A stretch of 64,000 bases of DNA from CAVYGN01 sp964413265. GTDB lineage: Bacteria > Spirochaetota > Brevinematia > Brevinematales > JAOACQ01. The DNA is taken from the NCBI GenBank assembly GCA_964413265.1, contig CAYPRX010000067.1:18535-82534 (forward strand). The letters run 5' to 3'. The number at the start of each line of letters is the position of its first letter. The stretch's first letter is position 1. This document shows positions 9,224 through 18,516 of this stretch, piece after piece. The translations under genes were made by a program, and so were the position numbers. The notes beneath the pieces were generated by a model. That model ran no database searches, was not told where the DNA came from, and saw only the letters and a program-made list of their open reading frames with translations.

Positions 9224-9382
9224 CAATGCTTAGCAGGGGTATGAATTTTTTATTCTGCCTTATGCGTCTGAATTGATAAGGATTTACATTTTCCAGGGTT
9301 TGTTGTATGTTTTTTCATACTTTTATTAAATACATCCTCAGGCTAAGTTATATCAAAACTGATATATTAAAAATAATAGCTT

Positions 9383-9901
9383 TCACTTGTCAATGCTATC
9401 AAGCCACTCGCTGTCACTCTTTTCCAATTCAACTGCTATTTGATAAACTATATCATCTTTTTTGTATTTTGTAGACAGCTCAAGAACAAGTTTTTTAATT
9501 TTATAAATCTCCATATTTGAAAGAAATTTCCCCATTTTTTGACTGCTTACAAAATTGTTCAGTAATTCAAGGACCTTGATATTGCCGCTGGATTCAAAAA
9601 TATCGGAATACTGTGCTATCTGTTTATAATAGTTGTTTTTAATCAGCATTATAAACAACTTATTTATATTTCCTGAAATGAAAGGCGAGATTTCATTTAT
9701 TTCATTATGCAGATATTCCAGAAGACAAAGGAAATTCTCGATATCCTCTTTTTTTTTATAGCCTGCTATTATATTATCCATTAATTTTATAAAGCCTTTA
9801 TTTTCCATGGCAAAGTAATGCCTTAACTCGATAACATCATCGGCGGTAAGCGCGAATATATCTCCATATAAAAGGGTTAAAATTCTGGAAGATAATTGCA
9901 T
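9383..9901 (-). CDS. Hypothetical helical protein downstream of a PP2C phosphatase
   Basis: This 172-residue protein is not recognised. It is leucine- and lysine-rich, apparently all helical, without signal peptide or membrane helix; the repeat-like pattern of paired helices (residues 30-150) is reminiscent of an alpha-solenoid but no family motif is evident. The start ATG follows AGGAGAGA, and the gene begins nine bases after the stop of the PAS-PP2C phosphatase, so translation is probably coupled. A regulator or substrate of that phosphatase is a reasonable guess. Confidence 0.7.
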   Translation of the reverse strand: MQLSSRILTLLYGDIFALTADDVIELRHYFAMENKGFIKLMDNIIAGYKKKEDIENFLCLLEYLHNEINEISPFISGNINKLFIMLIKNNYYKQIAQYSDIFESSGNIKVLELLNNFVSSQKMGKFLSNMEIYKIKKLVLELSTKYKKDDIVYQIAVELEKSDSEWLDSIDK

Positions 9902-9910
9902 TCTCTCCTC

Positions 9911-11986
9911 TCAAAATAATTCTGTTAACACCATAGTGATATCGTCAATCCTCATCCTTCGTTCTTTTCCAGTTTCATGCCTTTCTTCTTTTCTCACCTG
10001 AATCGTTTTTTCTATTTCCTGCCTCATTTTCTTTATATCAAGTTCTCTGTTACTCTTTATGAAATTTATAAAATTTTCAGATTCATATGAAAACAAATCA
10101 AGTATGCCATCGCTGTAAACAAATATTTTATCACCCGGCGAAACTGACCTTTCTTCCTGTGTATATAAAAAGTCCTCTATGATACCAGCCGGAGGAGAAT
10201 TTTTTATACCGAATGTTTCAACATTTGAATTTTCGCTTAATAAAACTGCTTGAGGGTGTCCGGCTGAGCTGTAGGTGGCTTTGTTTTCATGCAGATCAAA
10301 CATAAGGATGAAGATTGTAACAAAACGGCTCCCTTCCATATTAAGATTAATGATTTTTTTATTAAGCATAACAATAAAATCTGAGAGATTTAAATTTCCT
10401 CCGTCTTCAAGGTTCATCTTATAATCCGTATAAATATCTTTGACCAGAACAGTCAGCATTGAAGCCCCTACGCCATGCCCTGAAACATCTGCCAGCAGAG
10501 TTATATATTTCTTTTTTCCCTTAATTTCGACTTCATCCACATAATAAAAATCACCGCCGACTTCATCCGATGGCATGAAGATCGCCTGAAACCTGATCTT
10601 TTTATTTCGGGGAAGCTGAGAAGGCAGAAGATTTGAATGGATTAATTTCGCCGCTTCCAGATCTTCCATCAGGTTTTTATTCATTTCCTCCAATTTTTCT
10701 CGTGTTTCCATAACATATGTATTGTCTATGAAAAAGATTACAACTCCTTCGAAAGACTTAGAGCTTTTTATAGGGAAAAATCTGATATTATACCACAAAT
10801 CACCGAATTTCAGATTCAGAAATGCAAGTTCATCTTCACTGTTTTTTAATTCATTGATCTTATTTCTGAATTTCTCACCATATTCTCTTGAGAATATCTG
10901 GGTAATCTCCATTCCAAGGTAGGTTATACCAGCATCGACAATGTTCTTCACCTTTTCATTTAAAAAAGTGATTCTGTTTTCTTCATTTAAAAGAAGCATA
11001 CCGTCACGAGCGTTTTCTACAATACTTTTATTTATAACAGCCTGGCGGCGGATACTTTTCTTCCATATATCCTCTTTGGTTATATCCTTTACCAGGATAT
11101 AAAAACCCGTAAAGGCATTCTCGAGGAAAATCCTTTTGATAAGTACTTCAGAAACAATAGGTGTTTCATTATAATCCTTCATTATAATTTCACTCTTCAC
11201 TTCTTCAGTTTTTTCAGATATTTCAATCGCCTTGCTAAACGAGCCTTGATATTCATCTTCAATTAAATCTGTAAATTTTTTATGAGTAGCTTCCATCATT
11301 GAAAACCCGAATATTATTTCTGCTCCTTTGTTCCATGTTGTTATGTAAAGATTGATATCAACAGTAATAAATGCATAATCTTTAACACTAAGAAGCATCT
11401 GGCTTCCTATGTCCTGCTCCCTGTTTTTTACTACATTGATTAAGTCATAAATAACTTCGTTGAGTTTCTTAGAATTCATAAAAAGTGAAATTTCGGCTCT
11501 GTACATCGAAATTATATTGAAATAATATAAAATAAAAAATGCAGATAGCCTCTTATTTTTTATTATTGGAACAATAAGACTCATTGGAGTTCTCCTGAAA
11601 AGGATTTTATTAATTTTATTTTTCAGGTAATAGAGAGATTTTTTATTTAATTTGTTAAAATTAAAAAGATCTTTTCCTTTTGATATATCAACTTTTAAAT
11701 TAGATTTAATTTCCATTTCTGACTTTGAAGCTGAAATTAATGATATCTTATCGTTAGTTATATAAAAGAATAAAGTTATGTCTGACAGAAAGACTTTTCT
11801 GATCTCATCGCTTAGGGCGTTAAAAAAATTTTTTGAAAAATCAATCGATGTTTTTTCAATCTTAAGGAAATTTCTGAATAATCTTTCAATTAATAGTTCA
11901 AAAATATATAAATTCTTAATATAATCAAATAAAATTAAAATTAAAATAAAAAACAAAAGTATTATTAAAGAATAAAAAATCTCCAT
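9911..11986 (-). CDS. PAS-containing SpoIIE/RsbU-type PP2C protein phosphatase
   Basis: The 691-residue product is a signalling phosphatase. It starts with one membrane helix (about 4-25), then a poorly conserved region to about 190 that may be GAF-like, a PAS domain (about 205-305, with TTWNKGAEIIFGFS), a second PAS domain (about 320-420), a coiled linker (LEEMNKNLMEDLEAAKLIH) and a PP2C domain (about 460-691). PP2C motifs are GGDFYYVDE, LADVSGHGVGASM, YSSAGHPQA and the closing DDITMVLTE. The linker-plus-phosphatase form is that of RsbU/SpoIIE enzymes acting on phosphorylated STAS proteins. Start ATG follows AGAGGAA. It lies in an operon with the 172-residue gene at 9383-9901. Confidence 0.9.
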   Translation of the reverse strand: MEIFYSLIILLFFILILILFDYIKNLYIFELLIERLFRNFLKIEKTSIDFSKNFFNALSDEIRKVFLSDITLFFYITNDKISLISASKSEMEIKSNLKVDISKGKDLFNFNKLNKKSLYYLKNKINKILFRRTPMSLIVPIIKNKRLSAFFILYYFNIISMYRAEISLFMNSKKLNEVIYDLINVVKNREQDIGSQMLLSVKDYAFITVDINLYITTWNKGAEIIFGFSMMEATHKKFTDLIEDEYQGSFSKAIEISEKTEEVKSEIIMKDYNETPIVSEVLIKRIFLENAFTGFYILVKDITKEDIWKKSIRRQAVINKSIVENARDGMLLLNEENRITFLNEKVKNIVDAGITYLGMEITQIFSREYGEKFRNKINELKNSEDELAFLNLKFGDLWYNIRFFPIKSSKSFEGVVIFFIDNTYVMETREKLEEMNKNLMEDLEAAKLIHSNLLPSQLPRNKKIRFQAIFMPSDEVGGDFYYVDEVEIKGKKKYITLLADVSGHGVGASMLTVLVKDIYTDYKMNLEDGGNLNLSDFIVMLNKKIINLNMEGSRFVTIFILMFDLHENKATYSSAGHPQAVLLSENSNVETFGIKNSPPAGIIEDFLYTQEERSVSPGDKIFVYSDGILDLFSYESENFINFIKSNRELDIKKMRQEIEKTIQVRKEERHETGKERRMRIDDITMVLTELF

Positions 11987-12434
11987 ATTTCCTCTTTAAT
12001 CTTCATTGATATTTCTTAATTCTTGAAAGAAAGCATAAAATCAGATAAAAAAACGATAGATTTTTCTTTTGATCTGAGGATCTTTAAAATCATTTTAAAA
12101 TATGAAAGGGTTGATAAAATATATATATTATTTCTCTCATTTTTATTTGTTTTTCTTTTCATTTGTTTATATCCATGTAGTAGTCTATAATAGTAACTCC
12201 TATTTTTAAACTTATCAAGATTTAAATTTATATCCCGTATCATGTTTCATTAATTTTTAATTGTTCATTACCTGTTCTTATCTATGGCTGTATTTCACAC
12301 AATCAGACTGTATCTGCTGTAGTTTGTTGAAGTGGAATATAAAATGTAATTTATAAAACACAGATAACGAACAGAATCAGCATAGTATTTATACAGTCTG
12401 TGTGCCTTATTTCCGAAAATATAATCTGGATTTG
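11987..12434. other. Very AT-rich intergenic region
   Basis: This stretch separates the minus-strand phosphatase from the plus-strand lipoprotein gene. I see no RNA gene and no convincing coding sequence. It must contain the two divergent promoters, but no clear consensus pair stood out; a TTGAAG at about 12329 with TATAAA 19 bases later is weak. Confidence 0.4.
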
Positions 12435-12911
12435 ATGATGAAAATGGCAGGTATAATATCTTTATTTATTTACTTTTTCCTATCTGCATGCTTTTGTGTT
12501 GAGAATTCTCCAACGGATAACTCTAGCAATTTAATCACGAATGTTATAATAAAGGCAAATCAATTTGGTGTGGTTATATTCTGGGACGGCACTATTGATA
12601 GGAACCGGGAAATATTGATATCATTATTCAAGACGACAAATGAAATAACCAATAACGCCGATTTGGCACACATTACACCATACAAACACTTGACAAATAT
12701 ATATTTTTATGAGGATCCTGATATATGTTCGGGAGTACTATATTATTATCTGGTAACAGTTGAAGGTAATCCGGTAGTTTTACCCGGTAAAAACGAAAAT
12801 TCAGTTAGAATTGTTTTCAGCGAAACGAATAATATGCTACAAATAAAGAGTGAGATTATGACTAGCACAAATGAAAACTATAAAGAATTTATTAAAAAAT
12901 TCAATCAGTGA
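12435..12911 (+). CDS. Lipoprotein with a fibronectin III-like domain, function unknown
   Basis: The product is about 158 residues, with a hydrophobic signal segment ending in the lipobox LSAC (Cys near residue 19), so it should be lipid-anchored. The mature part has a beta-rich pattern (VIIKANQFGVVIFWDG ... GVLYYYLVTV) like a single Fn3 fold, then a short charged tail. The start is uncertain: ATG codons at 12435, 12438 and 12444 are all possible, and a GTG at 12402 would add 11 residues but has no ribosome site. Its last 41 bases overlap the next gene, suggesting the two proteins work together in the envelope. Confidence 0.6.
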   Translation: MMKMAGIISLFIYFFLSACFCVENSPTDNSSNLITNVIIKANQFGVVIFWDGTIDRNREILISLFKTTNEITNNADLAHITPYKHLTNIYFYEDPDICSGVLYYYLVTVEGNPVVLPGKNENSVRIVFSETNNMLQIKSEIMTSTNENYKEFIKKFNQ

Positions 12912-13974
12912 GGAGAACATTACGAATAGAGGCGAAAGATTTCTGGTTACAGGGACATATGTTTTAGTAATTCTTTTTATCACCGGATTTTCTTTTATCA
13001 TGTTTCAGGACAGGTTTACCAATACGGGTAAAAACGAGACAGCACTCTATCACAAAATCACGGCTTCGTATGAATTGAAAGAATACCAAAAGGCACTGGC
13101 CGAATGCTCAGATTTTAATGCTCAATACCCTGACAGCACAAACAAAGTAACAGTCATGGTTATTGAAGCTGAAATTTTTTTCACTATTAATGATATCGAT
13201 AAGACAAGGGATATTATACAAAAAATATTTTCAGAAAATCGGATAGAAAATTCAGATTATGTCCGGGCCTCAGTGCTTCTTGGGAAAATAACAAAGAATG
13301 ATGGAATATATGACCCCGTTGTTATGAATTATCTGGAAAATGCCTATTTAAAGGCTGAAGGCCTTCAAAAGATGGAGATTGCAGGGTTTCTGGGATATCA
13401 GGCCCTTTTTAATAGGGATTACAAAACTGCTATAAAATATTTTAACATTTCTACAGGAGAGGAAGGAATAATAGGGAGAGCAAGAGTATATATTGATCAA
13501 GGAAATTACCAGGCCGCTATCCAGGAATATATGAATTTTTTTATTGATTATCCGGACGGGGCCAGATATGGCAGGGTAAGAAATGCTTTTATCAAGCAAT
13601 CACTTTACTTTGCCGGAAATTTAAAAAAAAGCGGTGATTTCAAGAGATCTATTCAATATTATCTTAATATCGCTGATATGTTTCCCGATGACCCTTCAGC
13701 TTACGAGGCTCTGATAAAAATAGCGGATATATATTCAATCAATAAAAATTATCAGAATGCTGCAGATTTTCTCGATAAGGCATGCAGTATCGGCTGTACA
13801 AACGGTATCGAGGAAGCTTTGTACAATAAAGCTGTTGTTTACTATCAATGGGGGAAAAAAAACGAATCAATAAAGCTCTTCAAGGAACTTCAGCAAAAAT
13901 ACCCTTCTGGTTCATTCAGCAGGAAATCTGGGGACTGGATTGAACTTATAAAAAAAGATATCGAAAATAATTAA
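12871..13974 (+). CDS. Single-pass membrane protein with tetratricopeptide repeats
   Basis: The 367-residue protein has a cytoplasmic N-terminus, one membrane helix (about 25-45), then a series of TPR-like helical pairs to the end (for example KEYQKALAECSDFNAQYPDS, and GDFKRSIQYYLNIADMFPDD). The pattern resembles YbgF/BamD-like TPR proteins of the cell envelope, but no specific function follows. The start ATG at 12871 lies inside the preceding lipoprotein gene and has no good ribosome site. An AGGAG just after that gene's stop precedes ATT, not a usual start, so the N-terminus is uncertain. Confidence 0.75.
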   Translation: MKTIKNLLKNSISEENITNRGERFLVTGTYVLVILFITGFSFIMFQDRFTNTGKNETALYHKITASYELKEYQKALAECSDFNAQYPDSTNKVTVMVIEAEIFFTINDIDKTRDIIQKIFSENRIENSDYVRASVLLGKITKNDGIYDPVVMNYLENAYLKAEGLQKMEIAGFLGYQALFNRDYKTAIKYFNISTGEEGIIGRARVYIDQGNYQAAIQEYMNFFIDYPDGARYGRVRNAFIKQSLYFAGNLKKSGDFKRSIQYYLNIADMFPDDPSAYEALIKIADIYSINKNYQNAADFLDKACSIGCTNGIEEALYNKAVVYYQWGKKNESIKLFKELQQKYPSGSFSRKSGDWIELIKKDIENN

Positions 13975-14144
13975 GGGCAGTTCCAAAATCTCAGTATCGA
14001 AGCGCACCCTTCGGGTGTATGCTCACGAGGGTATTCGTCATGTATGGCATTAATCTAAACACCATGTCGGACACAAGACTTTCTAAAATCAGTCTTATGT
14101 TCGCCAGACAGCCAGTGGCCGTCAGCCCGCAATTAGAACTGTCC

Positions 14145-14735
14145 TTAAGATTTCCTGCAGACAAATTCTCCCTTCCCTATAGGAATGGTAAGACAATCCA
14201 GATCAGGAATATTTTGAGCTTTGTCTATCATGGGTTTTATTTCGCTGTAATGATTGAGGGCATTATCCGAAACCAGTATTCCGCCTTTTATCAATCTTGG
14301 ATAGATTATATCAAAGCATCCCTCATAAATTTCTTTCTCGGCATCTAAAAAACAAAATGAGATATTATTCAGTGAATTTCCTTTATACAGGAAATCCCCT
14401 TCTATTAAATCGACATAGTTTTCAATTCTTGCCAGTCTGAATGTTTCCTTTGCAATTGATATCTTTTCAGGCAGGATTTCATAGGTTTTTATTTTGATAT
14501 TTCTGAGTTTTGCTGCAAGAGAAAGCCACATTGTAGAGTAACCGGCACTGGTTCCGATTTCAACAAATTCCCCATCGGGGCAAAGTGAAGCCATTAGTGC
14601 AATGAACCTGCCCGTTTCCGGGGGTATCTGCCTGAGCCGTTTCAGCCTTGGGGTACTGTTGCTCCTGTCGATTCTGTCAATTTCCTCAAGGTATTTCATC
14701 CTTTCGGCCATTTCCCCGCCTATCTCATGAAACAT
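14145..14735 (-). CDS. SAM-dependent O-methyltransferase (catechol OMT-like, family 3)
   Basis: The 196-residue protein has the class I methyltransferase motifs: EIGTSAGYSTMWLS (about 58, SAM-binding glycine loop), KTYEILPEKISIAKETF (motif II), FCFLDAEKEIYEG (about 128, metal/substrate Asp region) and GGILVSDNAL (about 150). This is the arrangement of the YrrM/caffeoyl-CoA-type family. The substrate cannot be told. AAGGAG lies seven bases before the start. It is divergent from parA and convergent with the TPR gene; not evidently in an operon. Confidence 0.85.
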   Translation of the reverse strand: MFHEIGGEMAERMKYLEEIDRIDRSNSTPRLKRLRQIPPETGRFIALMASLCPDGEFVEIGTSAGYSTMWLSLAAKLRNIKIKTYEILPEKISIAKETFRLARIENYVDLIEGDFLYKGNSLNNISFCFLDAEKEIYEGCFDIIYPRLIKGGILVSDNALNHYSEIKPMIDKAQNIPDLDCLTIPIGKGEFVCRKS

Positions 14736-14938
14736 ATAAGGCTCCTTCGATTGAGTGCGAAAAATAAACCGCGGTGGTAAGGCATTATTACATGTACAAT
14801 TAGCCTAACTTAATTTAAAATGATAGTCAAGGTTAACAAAAGGGAGGGTCATTAACAATGACAAAAATAAGAGAGGTCATAAAAGTTAATATATTGGAAC
14901 AGCCCTTAATTTTCGTTCAAAGCCTCCGGGGTGTTTAA

Positions 14939-14967
14939 TTGAGTTTTTAGATTCTATCTCATATAAT
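14939..14967 (+). promoter_or_regulatory. Sigma-70-type promoter for parAB
   Basis: TTGAGT at 14939-14944 and TATAAT at 14962-14967 are spaced by 17 bases, followed by a GCGGAGG ribosome site and the parA ATG at 14996. This is a good consensus match at the expected place. Confidence 0.6.
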
Positions 14968-14995
14968 CTATTAATAAGGACAACGCGGAGGATAA

Positions 14996-15772
14996 ATGGC
15001 AAGAATTATCGCTATAGCTAACCAGAAAGGCGGGGTGGGTAAAACTACTACTGCTGTAAACCTCGCATCTTTTTTAGCTATCGAAGGTAAACAAACCCTG
15101 CTTATAGATATAGATCCTCAGGGTAATTCCTGCAGCGGCCTGGGTGTTAACATCAGAGAAAGGGCAGGTTGTGGCATTTATGAGGTTTTACTAGGCAGTA
15201 AAAAAATTTCTGAAGTAATCATAGAAACGAAATACCATTATTTAAAAATAGTTCCCGTATCATTGGACCTGACAGGAGCTCAGATAGAGCTGAGCAGTTC
15301 TCCAAAAAAAGAATTTATCCTTAAAGATGCAATTTCTGAGATAAAAGACGAATTTGATTTTATTCTTATTGATACTCCTCCTTCGCTGGGGCTATTTACT
15401 CTGAACGGACTTATTGCCGCTCAAAGTGTTTTGATACCTATGCAAAGTGAATTTTATGCTATGGAAGGACTGGCCCAGCTTTTAAAGGCAATAAAACTGG
15501 TAAAAAGCGGACCAAACAGAGATCTTTCAGTTGAAGGTGTTTTAATAACGATGTACGACTCAAGGACAAACCTTGCTAAGCAGGTGACTGAAGAGGTAAA
15601 AAATTACTTTAAAGAAAAGGTCTACGATACGATAATTCCAAGGAATGTAAGGTTGAGCGAAGCTCCCAGCCATGGAATTTCAATTTTTGAGTATGATTCA
15701 AAAAGTCAGGGATCTGAATCTTACATGGAATTCGGCAGAGAATTTTTAAAAAAAATAGGATATAATTTATGA
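14996..15772 (+). CDS. parA: Chromosome partitioning ATPase ParA (Soj)
   Basis: ParA is the MinD/ParA-type ATPase that, with ParB and parS, moves and positions newly replicated origins. The 258-residue protein shows the deviant Walker A ANQKGGVGKTTTAVNLA at the N-terminus, switch I DIDPQGNSCSGLG, Walker B FDFILIDTPPSLG (about 118) and the C-terminal APSHGISIFEYDSKSQGSESY. It is the short chromosomal Soj form without an N-terminal DNA-binding extension. It overlaps parB by four bases (ATGA). Confidence 0.97.
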   Translation: MARIIAIANQKGGVGKTTTAVNLASFLAIEGKQTLLIDIDPQGNSCSGLGVNIRERAGCGIYEVLLGSKKISEVIIETKYHYLKIVPVSLDLTGAQIELSSSPKKEFILKDAISEIKDEFDFILIDTPPSLGLFTLNGLIAAQSVLIPMQSEFYAMEGLAQLLKAIKLVKSGPNRDLSVEGVLITMYDSRTNLAKQVTEEVKNYFKEKVYDTIIPRNVRLSEAPSHGISIFEYDSKSQGSESYMEFGREFLKKIGYNL

Positions 15773-16629
15773 AGCATGGATTAGGAAGAGGGATAATGGC
15801 CCTCCTGGATGATCAGGAAGGCACAGGTGAAGATGCAAACCGGACGGATGTAATCGATATCAACAAGATCATGCCGAACAGGTATCAGCCCAGGAAGTTG
15901 TTTAATGAGAATTCCCTGAAAGAGCTCTCCGATTCCATTCGGGATAAAGGCATATTGCAGCCGGTAATCGTTACAGAACTTGGAGACGGGCGTTATGAAC
16001 TTGTGGCTGGTGAAAGAAGGTGGAGGGCCGCAAAGCTGGCTGGATTAATGGAAATTCCAGCTCTTATTAAGGATTTTTCCGATGAAGATAAGCTTGAGAT
16101 CTCTTTAATAGAGAACATACAGAGAGAGGATCTTAACCCTGTGGAAAAAGCTGAGGCCTTCAAGGAAATAATCGAAAGACTAAATATAAGTCAGGATGAT
16201 CTGGCAAAAAAAATCGGCAAAGACAGGACCTCCGTCACAAATACCCTGCGTCTGCTGAAATTACCGGAATTTGTAAAAAACAGGATTGTTTCTGGTGAAA
16301 TAACTGAGGGACATGCCCGTGCAATACTGTCTCTTGACGATATTGATAGCATAATTGAATTAACAAAATCTGTGATCGAAAAAGGTTTATCGGTGAGAGA
16401 GACAGAATCCGCTGTCAGGAATTTTAGTAAAAATAAAGTACCTGCAAAACCTAAAAAAGACCAGAGGCATTATCCTGAAATTGCTGATATTCAGGAAAGA
16501 ATTATAAAGGCAATGAGGGCAAAGGTTGAGATCAAGGGTACCCTCAGCAAAGGGAAAATAGAGATCTATTACTTTTCAAGAGAAGACCTGCAGAATATCT
16601 ACGGGTTCATATCGGGGAGAGGTGATTAA
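15769..16629 (+). CDS. parB: Chromosome partitioning protein ParB (Spo0J)
   Basis: ParB binds parS, spreads as a CTP-dependent clamp and loads SMC. The 286-residue product contains the N-terminal ParA-interacting GLGRGIMALL, the ParB/sulfiredoxin domain with NRYQPRKLF, then GERRWRAAKLAG (CTP-binding box) and ENIQREDLNPVEKAEA. A helix-turn-helix follows (about 140-190, QDDLAKKIGKDRTSVTNTLRLL), then a dimerising C-terminus. Starts at ATG overlapping the parA stop. A perfect parS lies 10 bases after its stop. Confidence 0.97.
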   Translation: MKHGLGRGIMALLDDQEGTGEDANRTDVIDINKIMPNRYQPRKLFNENSLKELSDSIRDKGILQPVIVTELGDGRYELVAGERRWRAAKLAGLMEIPALIKDFSDEDKLEISLIENIQREDLNPVEKAEAFKEIIERLNISQDDLAKKIGKDRTSVTNTLRLLKLPEFVKNRIVSGEITEGHARAILSLDDIDSIIELTKSVIEKGLSVRETESAVRNFSKNKVPAKPKKDQRHYPEIADIQERIIKAMRAKVEIKGTLSKGKIEIYYFSREDLQNIYGFISGRGD

Positions 16630-16639
16630 CCTCCGCTGA

Positions 16640-16655
16640 TGTTTCACGTGAAACA
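16640..16655. promoter_or_regulatory. parS: parS centromere site 1
   Basis: TGTTTCACGTGAAACA is the full 16-base palindromic parS consensus known from Bacillus and most chromosomal ParB systems. It lies directly after parB, as in many bacteria. Confidence 0.95.
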
Positions 16656-16753
16656 TTTCAATTGGGTATTGTCCATGAATATTAAAACTCTAAGATTACC
16701 GCTGTGATCAAGTTCTAATAATTAATCCGTGATTTCCCGGATGAAACTATTAA

Positions 16754-16980
16754 AAAGATGTTGACACGGTTCTGATAGCCGCCCCGGTAAGAACCCACCA
16801 TTCCCCTGAGGCTCAACTCCACAAGTCCTTGTCTTCCAGGATTACAGGTACGAAGACATAAATGATGCCGTGATATTGAGTTTTATCCGGCGATGCGGCG
16901 ATTTGCCGGCTGAAGCGGCCGTACCTGAAGAACTTTTTGAGTATATAACTCAAACGTATAGAACGTTATCAATTGCTTGA
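16754..16980 (+). pseudogene. Remnant of an unidentified gene, broken by a frameshift
   Basis: Two overlapping open stretches read like one protein split across frames. The first has DVDTVLIAAPVRTHHSPEAQ (16757 to a stop at 16861), the second VLVFQDYRYEDINDAV followed by a run ending TYRTLSIA (16810 to a stop at 16980). Neither has a usable start. The base composition is richer in G and C than the surrounding DNA. I cannot name the family. The rest of 16630-17197 contains parS site 1 and no other recognisable feature. Confidence 0.35.
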
Positions 16981-17197
16981 CTTGTGAGTTTAAAGAACAA
17001 CGAAGTAATTTTTATGTTGACAAAGGGGATTGGTTACTCTAAAATTTTGGAAATTGAATGTGTTGTCCATTAATTGGGGCTATAAGTCAGATATCCAGAA
17101 AATTCCGAATAATATAACTTATATACTCTTGTATTTGCAGGTCCCAGGATCTATGAAATTTTCATGAAAAGCAAGACAAATTCAAAGGTAAGAGATC

Positions 17198-18390
17198 ATG
17201 AAACTTATTTTCAGGGATAGGCAATTTTCATATGAACTTTTAAGGGTTATCGGACATTCTTCTTATGGCTGCGCCGATATCAGCGAGTGCCTCAGTACTG
17301 CCTACCGCATTAAAGATGGGGACTTTAAAAGCTGGCACAATGAATGGAGAAATACAGCAGACCGCATATACAGTATAGCGAAAAATTGTCTGAAGGAAGG
17401 TCACAGTGTAAGCGCAAGGGAGGCGTTTCTGCGCGCATCCAGCTATTACCGTACGGCGGAGTTCTTTCTTCATGAAATAAAAGACAGGGAGAGCGCCCTT
17501 GCAACGTACAGGATGAGCCGCAAATCCTTCCTGGAGGCTTCTGTACTTTTAGACCCGACAATCGAACAGGTGGAAATTCCCTACGAGAATGTACACCTGA
17601 AGGGCTATTTTTCTCAAGCCTCTCAAGGCAAAGGACGCAGGCCCGTGCTTATCGTCAACGGAGGCTACGACAACACTGCGGAAGAGCTTTTTACAACGGC
17701 GGTCGCTGCCGGACGAAGGGGCTACAATTCGCTTTTTTTTGACGGTCCCGGTCAGGGATATGCTCTTAGAGAACAGAATCTTTATTTCCGCCCCGACTGG
17801 GAAAAAGTGATTACTCCAGTAATTGATTATTTATCCGGCCGAAAAGACATTGACCCGGAAAGGATATTCATTATCGGCTACAGTCTGGGGGGTATTTTGC
17901 ACCAAGAGCGGCCGCTTTTGAACCGAGGATCAAGGCTTGCATAGCTGACGGTGGCGTATATAATTTTTTTGATGGCGTCATTGACGAAAAATCCAGGAAA
18001 AACCTGAAAAAAGAATTCGATAAAGAAGATTCACCCCTGATCAACTGGATAATGAGCAATGTAATAATGCGGCGCAGCACCACCAGCCGATGGGCGATTA
18101 TAGACGGTCTCTGGAAATTAAACGTCAAAACCCCATTCCAGGTCTTGAAGGAATACGCAAAATATGATCTTGAAGGAATCGCTGGCCGGATCAAATGCCC
18201 TGTGCTCATTTGTGACTCCGAAAAAGAGATGTTTTTTCAAGGCCAGTCTCAGGTGCTTTTTGATCATCTTGAATGCCCTAAGGAACTTATGTTATTCACA
18301 GTTCTCGAAGGAGCCGAAGAGCACTGCCAGCAGGGCGCCAGGCTCCTGGCGCACCAGAGGATCTTTGACTGGCTCGACGAATGTTTTTAA
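17198..18390 (+). pseudogene. Alpha/beta hydrolase (FrsA/DHPON hydrolase-like), disrupted by a one-base frameshift
   Basis: Reading through one frameshift gives a protein of about 397 residues. It has an N-terminal helical cap region (about 1-125), then an alpha/beta hydrolase domain with the oxyanion segment VNGGYDNTAEE, FFDGPGQG, and the nucleophile elbow GYSLGG. After the elbow the frame breaks in a run of six G (17887-17892): one more G restores YFAPRAAAFEPRIKACIADG and everything to the stop at 18390, including a late acid/His region (GAEEHCQQGA). As written, the first frame stops at 17942-17944. The start ATG lies within an AGAG-ATC context of ordinary strength. Recent mutation, slip-strand switching or assembly error are all possible. 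Confidence 0.75.
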
Positions 18391-18498
18391 AACCGCCCCT
18401 ACTGTTTTAGAACTTAGACTTAATAACTATGGGTCTATATTTGAAGCCCATCAAGGCATTTATGAAAACTCTTATCTGAGCTCTTTTACTTTTCGGTG

Positions 18499-18514
18499 TG
18501 TTTCACGTGAAACT
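18499..18514. promoter_or_regulatory. parS: parS centromere site 2
   Basis: TGTTTCACGTGAAACT matches the parS consensus at 15 of 16 bases, differing only in the last base. It lies two bases from the dapA stop and about 1.86 kb from site 1. Confidence 0.85.
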
Positions 18515-18516
18515 TA

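Noticed and set aside
12016..12243. Open frame of 75 codons on the minus strand in the AT-rich gap
   Set aside because: No ribosome site, very Lys/Asn/Ile-rich, no family resemblance, and it lies where divergent promoters are expected.
13990..14130. Short hairpins (for example ACCCTTCGGGT) between the TPR gene and the methyltransferase
   Set aside because: No T run follows and the stems are short, so neither a terminator nor an RNA gene can be called.
14736..14995. Possible small RNA or replication origin before parA
   Set aside because: No DnaA-box cluster or known RNA signature was seen; only the parA promoter is supported.
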